Of a stretch of 64,000 nucleotides of DNA, positions 25,044-33,174 are shown piece after piece. The DNA lies in contig JAHEEE010000002.1 in NCBI GenBank assembly GCA_024640845.1, positions 57,539 through 121,538 of the forward strand. The letters are read 5' to 3'. The stretch comes from Myxococcales bacterium. GTDB lineage: Bacteria; Myxococcota_A; Polyangia; Polyangiales; Houyiibacteriaceae. The notes beneath the pieces are model-generated. The model saw only the letters and a list, made by a program, of their open reading frames with translations, searched no databases and was not told the DNA's origin. The position numbers and the translations under genes were made by a program. How positions within the stretch are numbered: position 1 is the first letter of the stretch; every line of letters starts with the position of its first letter.

Positions 25044-26048
25044 ATGCTCGATCTACCTCGACTCAAGCGCATTCGGCTCATGAAGCGCCCCCTAGGCCAA
25101 GTATTCTTTGGCCACACCGTGTTGACGCCGAACTACAACCATCTGCCCGGCGTCGACATCCAGGTCGAGGGCATCGACAAGATCCCAAGGGAGCCGGTCA
25201 TCTACGCGATGAACCACACGGACCGCTTCAACTACTTCCCGTTCATGTACAAGATGTGGAAGCTGAAGGAGCGCTACATCACGGTCTGGGTGAAAGGGAA
25301 GTACTACGAGAATCCCATCGTCGGCACCTTCATGGAGCTGACGAGCAACCTCCCCACGGTATCACGGGGATATATCATCACGAAGGATTTCGCGCTCACG
25401 GTTGGCCGTCGGCCCACCGAAGCAGAGTACGACACCCTTCGGACGCTGGTGAATCGCACCGCCGCACCCGACGAGGATGCGAGCACGGTCGACACTTCGC
25501 AGATCCCTGGCGAGCTCTTCGAGACGAGGCGCAAGATTCTCGGGGTCGACTTCGACCCGAGCCGGCAATCCTACGCGGACGGCATCAACACCGTGTTCGA
25601 CGCGATGATGCGACAGTTCGTGAAGCTGAATGAGCGCTCTTTCGAGCTCGGCCTGGATCTGCTCGTGTTTCCGCAAGGAACGCGTTCGATTCGGCTACCC
25701 AAAGGCCGAATCGGAATGATGGAAATCGCAATGCGCTACAAGAAGACGATCGTGCCCGTCGGGTGCAACGGGTGTGATTTGGTCTACACGGGCTCGCTTC
25801 CGATCGCGAAGAAGGGCACCATCATCTATCGGGTTGGCGAACCGATCACCTATGACGATCTCTCGGAGTTCCACATCGACGAGCCTTTCGAGCCGTTCAC
25901 CGCGGAGGCCGAATACAGACATCGTGACGCCTTTCAGGGCGCGGTGGATGTCGTCATGGAGCGTATCAACGCCCTACTCGACCCCCAGTACCAGTTCAGC
26001 CAGGACTTAGAGAGCACCGGTGTTCGGGGCACCTCGCGTTTCATCTAG
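25044..26048 (+). CDS. PlsC-like lysophospholipid/glycerophosphate acyltransferase
   Basis: About 334 residues. Acyltransferase motif I appears as YAMNHTDRFNYFPF, motif III as VFPQGTRSIRLPKGRIGMMEIAM and motif IV as IVPVGCNGCDLVY. In motif I the usual HX4D reads H-T-D-R-F-N, so the charge-relay Asp is Asn while an Asp sits at H+2. Motif III has Gln instead of Glu (FPQGTRS). It may be a divergent acyltransferase or a non-classical active site. An insert of about 60 residues separates motifs I and III. The start is uncertain: TTG 24978 and ATG 25080 are also in frame. Confidence 0.78.
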   Translation: MLDLPRLKRIRLMKRPLGQVFFGHTVLTPNYNHLPGVDIQVEGIDKIPREPVIYAMNHTDRFNYFPFMYKMWKLKERYITVWVKGKYYENPIVGTFMELTSNLPTVSRGYIITKDFALTVGRRPTEAEYDTLRTLVNRTAAPDEDASTVDTSQIPGELFETRRKILGVDFDPSRQSYADGINTVFDAMMRQFVKLNERSFELGLDLLVFPQGTRSIRLPKGRIGMMEIAMRYKKTIVPVGCNGCDLVYTGSLPIAKKGTIIYRVGEPITYDDLSEFHIDEPFEPFTAEAEYRHRDAFQGAVDVVMERINALLDPQYQFSQDLESTGVRGTSRFI

Positions 26049-26056
26049 CGGGTCGG

Positions 26057-27430
26057 TTGTTCTGCCGCGTGAATCGGGTTAGACACACTCGCGTGGACGC
26101 GCTCCAAGCTTTGAGGGACGCGACGGAGCCGAAGCCAGTCGTGGCGATCGTCGGGGGAGCCGTCGCAGGGTCGGAAGCAGCCGCCGCATGTGCGGCGCGG
26201 GGCGCGATCCCCGTCGTGTTCGAACAGGGGCAGCGGCCGTACGGCAAGATCGAGGACGGGCTTCCGCGCTGGCACGAAAAGCTGCGCGACAAGGAGTATC
26301 GGAAGATCGATGAAAACCTCGCTTCGAGCGAAGTGATTTTCGTCCCAGAGACCGAAATCGGCTCCAACCTCTCGTGGGACGAGCTGTACGCACATCTCGG
26401 TTTCAGCGCCGTCGTGCTTGCCAATGGCGCCTGGCGTGATCGACCGCTGCCCGTCGAAGGAGCGGATACGTACAACGGCCGCGGCCTAGTTTACCAGAAC
26501 GAGCTCGTCTACTGGTTCAATCACTACGTGGACGAGGGCTACGACGGCCCGGTGTTCGAGGTGCCCGACGACACAATCGTCGTTGGGGGCGGCCTCGCAT
26601 CGATCGACGTCGTGAAGATCGTCAACCTCGAGCTCTATGCGCGCGCCCTTCGCGAGCGAGGAATCAAGGTGGACCTCACGGAAATGGAGCTCAAGGGCAT
26701 CCCCCGAACACTCGAGGCGCACGGCATCACGGCCGAAGAGCTTGGCGTGAAGGGAGCTACGCTCTACTACAGGCGTCGCAAGGAGGACATGCCGCTTGCA
26801 AGCGCCGACAACCCGACTCCGGAAAAGCTCGCAAAGCTTCAAGCCGCGCGCGTGAAGATCATGGACCGGGTCATCAGCAAGTACTTCGTTAAGTTCGAGC
26901 CATTGTGCAAACCGATCGACACCCTGACCGAGGGCGGGCGACTCACGGGCATCCGCTTTCAGAAGACCGAGGTGGTCGACGGTCGTGTTCGAGCTCTGGA
27001 GGGGACGGAGTTCGACGTACACTCGTCTTTGGTGATCAGCTCGATCGGCAGCATCCCGAAACCGATCGATGGGATCCCCACCAAAGGCGAGCTCTACCAC
27101 TACGACAGTTGGGATACCGGTGAGGTTCACGGGCTTCCAGGCGTATTCGGCCTCGGAAACGTGCTCACCGGGAAAGGCAACATCAAGGACAGTCGAGCCA
27201 ATGCAATCGAGATCATCGAGAAGGTCGTGGCCGCATATTTGGGAGTCGGCGACGAACCTATCGAGGCGCTCGGCGAGACATCCGCAGAGGTTGAAGCGGT
27301 CGCCAAGAAGGCGGCGGCAGGGAGACCCATGACGGTCCACCAGATGAAAGCGCTAGCCGAGCGGATCGGCGAACGCCACCAAGAGCTCGGGTACACCGAC
27401 TACCCAAGCTGGATCGCAGATCACACCTGA
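26057..27430 (+). CDS. FAD/NAD(P)-dependent reductase of ferredoxin/adrenodoxin reductase type
   Basis: Up to 457 residues. FAD motif VVAIVGGAVAGSEAAAACAARG near residue 28, an NAD(P) motif TIVVGGGLASIDVVKIV near 175, and LVISSIGSIPKPIDGIP with GVFGLGNVLTGKGNIKDSR near the end match the ferredoxin-NADP/adrenodoxin reductase superfamily. It could pass electrons to ferredoxins that serve P450 or Rieske oxygenases, which would fit a sterol-degrading host. It starts 9 bases after the PlsC-like gene. The first in-frame start is TTG (26057); GTG 26072 or 26093 are equally possible. Confidence 0.82.
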   Translation: MFCRVNRVRHTRVDALQALRDATEPKPVVAIVGGAVAGSEAAAACAARGAIPVVFEQGQRPYGKIEDGLPRWHEKLRDKEYRKIDENLASSEVIFVPETEIGSNLSWDELYAHLGFSAVVLANGAWRDRPLPVEGADTYNGRGLVYQNELVYWFNHYVDEGYDGPVFEVPDDTIVVGGGLASIDVVKIVNLELYARALRERGIKVDLTEMELKGIPRTLEAHGITAEELGVKGATLYYRRRKEDMPLASADNPTPEKLAKLQAARVKIMDRVISKYFVKFEPLCKPIDTLTEGGRLTGIRFQKTEVVDGRVRALEGTEFDVHSSLVISSIGSIPKPIDGIPTKGELYHYDSWDTGEVHGLPGVFGLGNVLTGKGNIKDSRANAIEIIEKVVAAYLGVGDEPIEALGETSAEVEAVAKKAAAGRPMTVHQMKALAERIGERHQELGYTDYPSWIADHT

Positions 27431-27474
27431 CCTGGATCTCGACGCCTACAAGGGCACTCAGTTCTCGATGATCA

Positions 27475-27522
27475 CTGACGCTGACACTGACGCTGACGCT
27501 GAGACCGACGCTGGCGCTGGCC
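27475..27522 (+). repeat. Eight tandem degenerate copies of the hexamer CTGACG
   Basis: The 48 bases read CTGACG, CTGACA, CTGACG, CTGACG, CTGAGA, CCGACG, CTGGCG, CTGGCC. They fill most of the gap between the reductase gene and the outer-membrane protein gene, ending 13 bases before the latter's ATG. Confidence 0.85.
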
Positions 27523-27535
27523 CTGTTCCAGGGAT

Positions 27536-28195
27536 ATGGTCCGGCCCGTGAACCTCCGCCTGGCGTCCTTGGTCGTGGCTCTTGGCCTATGCATGAACGC
27601 CGGTTCGGCATCTGCGCAGGACCAGCGCCGTGTTCAGTTGCGGTTTCAAGGTGGAGCCGAAGCCGGAGTGCCGATCGTATTGAACGTCGACCGGAGCGTC
27701 GTGAAGCCCGGCGCGAGCCTGACCGGTTGGGGAGGGTTCGACATCGGGTGGGTGGTCTTCGAGCTTGGGTTCGGCTTGCAGTGGACGATCATCGACACCG
27801 ACGCCGTTCCAGAATTCGTCAACTCGATCGGCTTACAGCCCCTCATCCGAATCCACTTCTCACCGGGTGTGCGCTTCCAGATCCCCACCATCGACGCCGT
27901 GCTGCCGTACGTCACCGGAGTGTTCGATGCGAACATGTGGCAGTTCGAGGCCTTCAGCGACGAGTGTCCCTGGTTCTACTGCCGCGCCGAGAGTCGCGCT
28001 AGGTTTGCGCCAGGGTTCACCGGGAAGGTCGGTCTCGGGATTCACCTGAAGAACGCGATTTACCTCGACGTTGGCATGAAGTACTCGCTCAGCGGCCCCG
28101 GCCAATTCTTCGACAAGACCGAATGGTGGGTCGAGCCGTTCATCGGCTTCATCTATCGTGGAGACCGTGACCGATTCGGCGGCATGGGTTACTGA
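27536..28195 (+). CDS. Predicted outer-membrane beta-barrel protein, function unknown
   Basis: A 219-residue protein with a clear signal peptide (LRLASLVVALGLCMNAGSASA, cut before QDQ). The rest alternates polar and hydrophobic residues in short strands (IGWVVFELGFGLQWTI, GLQPLIRIHFSPGVRFQI, GKVGLGIHLKNAIYLDVGMKYSL) and ends with FIGFIYRGDRDRFGGMGY. Two Cys (CPWFYC) may be bridged. This is the pattern of small outer-membrane barrels. No specific family recognised. Confidence 0.7.
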   Translation: MVRPVNLRLASLVVALGLCMNAGSASAQDQRRVQLRFQGGAEAGVPIVLNVDRSVVKPGASLTGWGGFDIGWVVFELGFGLQWTIIDTDAVPEFVNSIGLQPLIRIHFSPGVRFQIPTIDAVLPYVTGVFDANMWQFEAFSDECPWFYCRAESRARFAPGFTGKVGLGIHLKNAIYLDVGMKYSLSGPGQFFDKTEWWVEPFIGFIYRGDRDRFGGMGY

Positions 28196-28618
28196 TTACG
28201 CGCTCTCTTCCTCGACCGCGGATACGATGCCGGACGCCGGCTCGTACATGGGCAGCGATTGCTCGATTTGATCGGCCGCGCGGGCTACCGCATGCATGAG
28301 GAGGCCGACGTCTCTGAGCTGCAGGTGATCCACGCCCACCGTGTACCGGACCACGTAGACCTCCCCATCCAGGCAGAGCGACCCAACCGCCAAGTTGAAG
28401 CTCTGTTGAAGTGCAGCGCGGGGATCGAGGCGGTCGGCTCTGCAACAAGCGGACGAGAAGTCCACCCAGGCGCGTCCCATCGCCTCATAGTGAGCGGCGA
28501 TGACTGCTTGTAGCCGGCCACCCGGGTACTCGAAGACCACTTTGAAGCTGTGCTCGTGCTCCTCGGCCAACTTGTAGCTGGACCTCGCGTGGTTCTTGAT
28601 GTCGGTCCACGTCAACAC
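28196..28618 (-). CDS. Hypothetical protein, YbjN/secretion-chaperone-like fold possible
   Basis: A 140-residue acidic soluble protein with no signal. It contains FKVVFEYPGGRLQAVIAAHYEAMGRAWVDFSSACCRAD, AVGSLCLDGEVYVVRYTVGVDHLQLRDV and a helix LLMHAVARAADQIEQSL. The strand-strand-helix order resembles small YbjN or type III chaperone-like domains, but I cannot assign it. Its stop touches the convergent outer-membrane protein gene. Confidence 0.6.
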   Translation of the reverse strand: MLTWTDIKNHARSSYKLAEEHEHSFKVVFEYPGGRLQAVIAAHYEAMGRAWVDFSSACCRADRLDPRAALQQSFNLAVGSLCLDGEVYVVRYTVGVDHLQLRDVGLLMHAVARAADQIEQSLPMYEPASGIVSAVEEESA

Positions 28619-28692
28619 GGGCCGGATGTTTGTACCATATCGGCCTAGAAAAAGGGCTCGAATCTACGCGTCGGCGGCGTACACTTCACGAC

Positions 28693-30477
28693 ATGTTTAA
28701 GCGCCTGACTTCACCTTGGTGGCGCGCGTCAATCGCTGCAGAGCTCCGGGTAATCCCTCGTGCGTTTCGCAGCTCGACGCCCTGGATTCTTCGCACCGGG
28801 CTCAAGCAAGTGCAGAGCCTGCTCGATGTAGCCAAGATGAATGCCGAAGCGGCTCCCCACGACTTGGCCTTCGAAATGGACGATGAGCACCTGACTTGGT
28901 CGGAGCTCTACGCGACGACCTCGAGAGTTGCACACGTGCTCGCAGCAACCGGCGTGAAGCCCGGCGACGTCGTGGCCCTCTTTGCAGAGAATTCCCCGTT
29001 CTACATCGCTTCGGTGCTGGGAGCTTCACGAGTCGGCGCTACTACGGCGCTGATCAATACCAACCTTCGAGGGCGTACCCTTTCACACGCGGTGAGCGTC
29101 TCCAAAGCGAAGGTGGCTTTGGTGAGCCACACGCTCGAGCCCGCACTTCGCGAATGCGAGGAGCTCTGCCAGGCGCTCGACCGGATTCTCTCCTTCGACG
29201 ACAACCCGTACGCGGGACTCCTCGCGCAAACGCCGACGACACCCTACCCGCCCGCGCCCGTGCAGTCCGACGAGGACTTCATCTACATCTATACTTCGGG
29301 CACCACGGGGCTTCCCAAACCTTGTCGCGTGTCTCATGCGCGCGCCGTGCTTGCTGGGGTGGGGTTCGGGCCTCTGATGTTCCAGTTCGAGCCCGGCGAC
29401 AAGCTTTACTGTGTACTCCCGCTCTATCACGCGAACGGGCTACTTCTGGGCGTCTCTTCCACGATGGTCTGTCGGGTGCCGATGGCCATACGTCCATCAT
29501 TCAGCGCAAGCGCGTTCTGGGACGACGTTCACCGCTACCAGGCCACGGCGCTTCTCTACATCGGCGAGCTCTGCCGGTACCTGGTCAACTCGCCACCGCA
29601 TCCTCGAGAGAATCCGAACCCGATCCGCGTCGCGGTCGGAAACGGGCTCCGCCCCGACATTTGGCCGCGCTTCAAGGCGCGCTTCGGAATCGATACCGTG
29701 CGCGAGTTCTACGGTGCGACCGAAGCGCCCGGGTTCATCGCCAACATCAGCGGGCGAGAAGGATCGGTGGGCCGTGTCCCTCTCGGTGGGGCAGGCTGGC
29801 TTCGCCTCGTTCAATACGACGTCGACCGTGACGAGCACATCCGCGACCCGCGGGGTTTCTGCATCCAATGCGGGCCCGAAGAGGTCGGCGAGTTGTTGAT
29901 TCGAGTCGCCAAGCGTTCGAACGGCGCCCTTTCGTATCGGGGCTACACCGACGAGGCTGCTACGCAGAAGAAGCTCCTCACCAACGTGTTCCGAAAGGGA
30001 GACCAGTATTTCCGATCAGGAGACTTGCTGCGTCGCGACGAAGACGGCTTCTTCTACTTCGTGGACCGCATTGGGGACACCTTCCGATGGAAGGGCGAGA
30101 ACGTCTCGACGGCAGAAGTGGCCGACGTCATCACACACGGCGATGGAATCGACGAGGCCACCGTGGTCGGCGTGCCGATCCCGAACATGGAGGGCCAGGC
30201 CGGACTCGCCGCTGTCGTTCCAGATGGCAAGTTCGACCCCGATCGATTCTGGCGGGCGGTAGCCGACCTTCCGGCGTACGCGCAGCCGCGCTTCGTCCGC
30301 GTGATGGAAGGCCTTGCCACGACGGGTACGTTCAAGATTCAAAAGAACGATCTTCGCAAGGACGGGGTCGACCCTGCGAAGATCAGCGACCCGCTCTATG
30401 TACGGACGAACGCAGGCTACGAAATGCTCACCCAAGAACGCTGGACCGACATCAAGGAAGGGCGACTCAAGCTCTGA
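28693..30477 (+). CDS. Acyl-CoA synthetase (FadD6/FATP-like AMP-binding enzyme)
   Basis: About 594 residues. The AMP-binding P-loop IYIYTSGTTGLPKPCRVSH, the YGATEAPGFIANISG motif, YFRSGDLLRRDEDGFFYFVDRIGDTFRWKGENVSTAEVADVI and the C-terminal FKIQKNDLRKDG Lys are all present. The N-terminal region MFKRLTSPWWRAS… followed by WILRTGLKQVQSLLDV resembles very-long-chain fatty-acid transport-type ligases. It activates fatty or sterol-derived acids to CoA thioesters. ATG 28693 is preferred over the TTG frame start at 28630. Confidence 0.9.
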   Translation: MFKRLTSPWWRASIAAELRVIPRAFRSSTPWILRTGLKQVQSLLDVAKMNAEAAPHDLAFEMDDEHLTWSELYATTSRVAHVLAATGVKPGDVVALFAENSPFYIASVLGASRVGATTALINTNLRGRTLSHAVSVSKAKVALVSHTLEPALRECEELCQALDRILSFDDNPYAGLLAQTPTTPYPPAPVQSDEDFIYIYTSGTTGLPKPCRVSHARAVLAGVGFGPLMFQFEPGDKLYCVLPLYHANGLLLGVSSTMVCRVPMAIRPSFSASAFWDDVHRYQATALLYIGELCRYLVNSPPHPRENPNPIRVAVGNGLRPDIWPRFKARFGIDTVREFYGATEAPGFIANISGREGSVGRVPLGGAGWLRLVQYDVDRDEHIRDPRGFCIQCGPEEVGELLIRVAKRSNGALSYRGYTDEAATQKKLLTNVFRKGDQYFRSGDLLRRDEDGFFYFVDRIGDTFRWKGENVSTAEVADVITHGDGIDEATVVGVPIPNMEGQAGLAAVVPDGKFDPDRFWRAVADLPAYAQPRFVRVMEGLATTGTFKIQKNDLRKDGVDPAKISDPLYVRTNAGYEMLTQERWTDIKEGRLKL

Positions 30478-30482
30478 TACGG

Positions 30483-31067
30483 CTACGCGTCAGCGAGTGC
30501 TTTCTGAATGATGGCGAGATCTTCCGGCGCATAGTCGAGTCGAAGCGCCGCTTCGTGGGCCGCTTCGCTCATTTTTTTCCAGGTCTTTTGCACGATGGGG
30601 ATCAGCTTCTCGTCGTCGTGTTTCTTCGCGAACTCGTGGAAATAGTGCTCGAGGAACACCAGGCAGATCACATCTTCTAAGAGCTGAACGTTCGGGTCGG
30701 TCTTGAGGCCGCGCTTTCGAAGAAGTGTGCGCACACGCTCGATGGTGTCGTCGTCGTAGCCCACCTCTTGCATGATCTCGGCTGCGGTATCGCCGTGACG
30801 CTTGTACAAATCCGTCCTCCATTTCAGGTAGCCGGCCCGACCCGCCGGGTAGCTTTCGCGAGGGACCTCCCACCTCCTTATGTGTTGGGCGCGAGCTGCG
30901 AGTCGAACTGTCTCCCGGGCGTCCGGAGCGAACGTCGCCAAGCGCGCGGACATTCGCCGACCGTAAGCGAGCTCCTTCGGCACCTCCCGACCGTCGACCA
31001 GCTCGGTGTTTGGATCTTCGGCGTTGGCCTCGTCGAAGCGGAGAAACGCTTTCTCTAATCGTGACAT
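30483..31067 (-). CDS. DUF4202-family protein
   Basis: A 194-residue protein with the family pattern: KAFLRFDEANAEDPNTELVDGREVPKELAYGRRM, then LAARAQHIRRWEVPRESYPAGRAGYLKWRTDLY and DVICLVFLEHYFHEFAKKH. Conserved His and Asp residues suggest an HD-like metal-binding helical domain. The biological role is not known to me. The start at 31067 (MSRLEKAFLRF) fits the family better than the longer frame. Confidence 0.82.
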   Translation of the reverse strand: MSRLEKAFLRFDEANAEDPNTELVDGREVPKELAYGRRMSARLATFAPDARETVRLAARAQHIRRWEVPRESYPAGRAGYLKWRTDLYKRHGDTAAEIMQEVGYDDDTIERVRTLLRKRGLKTDPNVQLLEDVICLVFLEHYFHEFAKKHDDEKLIPIVQKTWKKMSEAAHEAALRLDYAPEDLAIIQKALADA

Positions 31068-31117
31068 CACGAGGGCTAGTCTAGCACCCGTGGGTCCGCG
31101 CACCTCTCATCGCAGCG

Positions 31118-31825
31118 CTATCGGAGGAGCCCGGCGACGGAAGCTGGCAGCGCGTCTCTCTTGCGAACGCGCTGATAGAGCTGCACCGACACCTCCCCAG
31201 CGGCCTCCTGAAGTTGATTCAAAACGCCTGCCCCCATTGCCGCTTGGCAGGCGTCCCGGTCATCGAAGTGGAACAGCGCCGTCCGTTTGAAGACGAGCGG
31301 ATTCGTGTTGGCCGGATGTGGGCGCTTGGCGATCGAGATCGGCGAGGTTTCTTCGCTCTGGTAAACGAGCCGGCCGCCGGCCTGCTGCACGATCGAAACG
31401 ATCGCTTCGGGCGCTTCGTGGAAGTGGATCGCCAGCACCCACGGACAACGGCGCAGTGGTTCCAGCGAATCGCGCGAATGTGTAAACGAGGCTTCGAACT
31501 TCCGAACGCCCTTGAGCCTTTGGGGATTGGCGACGAGCAAGTAGTAAGGGTTGAGCGCGAGCGCGAAAAAGCGGCGCTGATTCGGATAGCGCACGACGAC
31601 GAGCTCCTCGGCGCGGGGCTCTCCGAGAAACGACTCGACATGCTTCCCAATCCAGCCAACCTGAGCGCCCACCGCCCGCAGGAGCGGCATCACGGACACT
31701 CCGTACCACTTGTAGGACTCTTCGTCCTTGAAGTGGAGGAGGTTCAAGACGTCGACCGGCGTTGGGATGTCAGCGAGAAGCGACCGGCGGATGGATTCTA
31801 GATCGAGCTTGTCGAGGAGACTCAT
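31118..31825 (-). CDS. Hypothetical protein with DUF1330-like ferredoxin-fold repeats
   Basis: A 235-residue protein. The first half PTPVDVLNLLHFKDEESYKWYGVSVMPLLRAVGAQVGWIGKHVESF and LVVVRYPNQRRFFALALNPYYLLVAN look like a DUF1330/EthD-type ferredoxin-like domain, and the second half (WVLAIHFHEAPEAIVSIVQQAGG) may be a second copy. No signal or catalytic motif is visible. Neighbours on the same strand are DUF4202 and HdeD genes, with gaps of 50 and 30 bases. Confidence 0.6.
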   Translation of the reverse strand: MSLLDKLDLESIRRSLLADIPTPVDVLNLLHFKDEESYKWYGVSVMPLLRAVGAQVGWIGKHVESFLGEPRAEELVVVRYPNQRRFFALALNPYYLLVANPQRLKGVRKFEASFTHSRDSLEPLRRCPWVLAIHFHEAPEAIVSIVQQAGGRLVYQSEETSPISIAKRPHPANTNPLVFKRTALFHFDDRDACQAAMGAGVLNQLQEAAGEVSVQLYQRVRKRDALPASVAGLLR

Positions 31826-31855
31826 TTGGCGGTCTTAGCATGACGCGACCGAGAT

Positions 31856-32437
31856 CTATGCTGCTTGGGCGTCCTTCGCCGCACTCTTCGCGGCGCCACA
31901 GACCGAGGCGATGGATGAGCCGCCGAAGATCATCTGAATCCCCGCAAGCGTACCGACGGCCCAGAGCCCTGAAACGGGGAATTGGCGCCAAATCATGACG
32001 CCGAGCGCGAGCGCGACTACACCGCTGAAGAGGGTCCAGCCCCAACCCTTGATCGGGCGAAGCCGGAACGCCCAAATGATCTCGAAGACCCCGTCGACGA
32101 TGAAGTAGGCGGCGAGCACGATCGTAATCGTCGCGAGCGCCATGCCTGGGCGCGCGACCATGTATCCGCCGAAGAAGGCAGACATCAGTCCGATGATGAA
32201 GATCAAGAGGCCGTGCCCGAATGAACCCATCTTGAACGCGAGAAACATTCGCGACAAGCCAGAGACGAGCAAGAGGACGCCCACTGCGATGGCGACGGAC
32301 AGGCCTGCGGCGAGCGGCGCGATGAGCGCTAGGACGCCAGCGATCGCGACGAGGATCCCCACCGCCATGCCGACACGCGCATGCCGCTTGATGGTGCCGA
32401 GCATCTCTTCATCGACGGCAACGATTTCATTGACCAT
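31856..32437 (-). CDS. HdeD-family (DUF308) membrane protein
   Basis: A 193-residue protein with six hydrophobic helices in three pairs, for example MAVGILVAIAGVLALIAPLAAG, LSVAIAVGVLLLVSGLSRMFL and ITIVLAAYFIVDGVFEIIWAFRLRP followed by GWGWTLFSGVVALALGVMIWRQFP. This is the HdeD acid-resistance layout. It sits in the inner membrane; the molecular function is unclear even in better-studied members. It diverges from the TetR gene at 32564. Confidence 0.85.
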   Translation of the reverse strand: MVNEIVAVDEEMLGTIKRHARVGMAVGILVAIAGVLALIAPLAAGLSVAIAVGVLLLVSGLSRMFLAFKMGSFGHGLLIFIIGLMSAFFGGYMVARPGMALATITIVLAAYFIVDGVFEIIWAFRLRPIKGWGWTLFSGVVALALGVMIWRQFPVSGLWAVGTLAGIQMIFGGSSIASVCGAAKSAAKDAQAA

Positions 32438-32524
32438 GGCTCACCCCTTGTCGCCGCATGAGAGCGCGATACCAGGCGATCCGCAACCACTTATGGCCGT
32501 TGTTGCGCCTCGGCTTGCGTCTTG

Positions 32525-32559
32525 CCTACCATTTGGTAGGCATTTGACGACCAGTTGGT
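32525..32559. promoter_or_regulatory. Paired palindromic operators (ACCAnnTGGT twice), likely TetR site
   Basis: CCTACCATTTGGTAGG (32525-32540) is a perfect 16-base palindrome, and ACCAGTTGGT (32550-32559) repeats its core 21 bases on. The second copy ends 4 bases before the TetR start codon at 32564. Bound repressor would cover the promoter or ribosome site, so autoregulation of the TetR/acyl-CoA dehydrogenase operon is likely. Confidence 0.75.
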
Positions 32560-32563
32560 AGGG

Positions 32564-33172
32564 ATGGACGTACGCAAGCAGATTCTCACCCAGGCGACGC
32601 GCCTGTTCGCGGGACAAGGGTACGACGGCACTTCCGTACAGCAGATCGCGGACGCTGTTGGCATCCGCAAGCCGAGCCTGCTCTATCACTTCAAATCCAA
32701 AGACGAGCTTCGCGAGAACGTGATCGCCGAGATGCTCGGCCACTGGAACGCGGTGTTGCCGGGCCTCCTCTTGAAGGCCTCTACCGAAGAGCGATTCGAC
32801 GCGACGATGGAGGCGCTGACCGAGTTCTTCATCGAAGACCCCGACCGAGCCCGCTTGTTTCTGCGTGAGACGCTGGACCGTCCCCAAAGCATGAAGGCGA
32901 TGCTCGCAAAGTTCGTACAGCCATGGGTGAACCTGCTCGGCGAGCAGCTCGAACGAGCGAAGGGGCGCGGACTCGTTCGCGCGGATGTCGATCCGGAAGC
33001 GTATGCGGTCGAGGTGATCACCATGGCGGTCGCAGGAACTGCGGTGATCGACACACTCGAAGTGATTCTGCCGGGAACTCCGGCTCGAGGTAGCACGCGA
33101 AAGCGACACGCGCGGGAGCTCATCCGTGTCGCGCGTTCGAGCCTGTACACAGACAACGAAGGCGAGAAGTAA
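32564..33172 (+). CDS. TetR-family regulator of the adjacent acyl-CoA dehydrogenase
   Basis: A 202-residue regulator. The N-terminal helix-turn-helix is ILTQATRLFAGQGYDGTSVQQIADAVGIRKPSLLYHFKSKDEL (about residues 6-48). The C-terminal domain has a helical TetR layout. The ATG at 32564 is used; the in-frame TTG at 32555 lies inside the operator. The dehydrogenase starts 2 bases after its stop, so both are one transcript. The inducer is probably an acyl-CoA, inferred from the target gene. Confidence 0.9.
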   Translation: MDVRKQILTQATRLFAGQGYDGTSVQQIADAVGIRKPSLLYHFKSKDELRENVIAEMLGHWNAVLPGLLLKASTEERFDATMEALTEFFIEDPDRARLFLRETLDRPQSMKAMLAKFVQPWVNLLGEQLERAKGRGLVRADVDPEAYAVEVITMAVAGTAVIDTLEVILPGTPARGSTRKRHARELIRVARSSLYTDNEGEK

Positions 33173-33174
33173 GC

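Noticed and set aside
32564..33172. TetR protein at 32564 as KstR
   Set aside because: Its own promoter carries a different palindrome (ACCAnnTGGT), so it most likely recognises that one.
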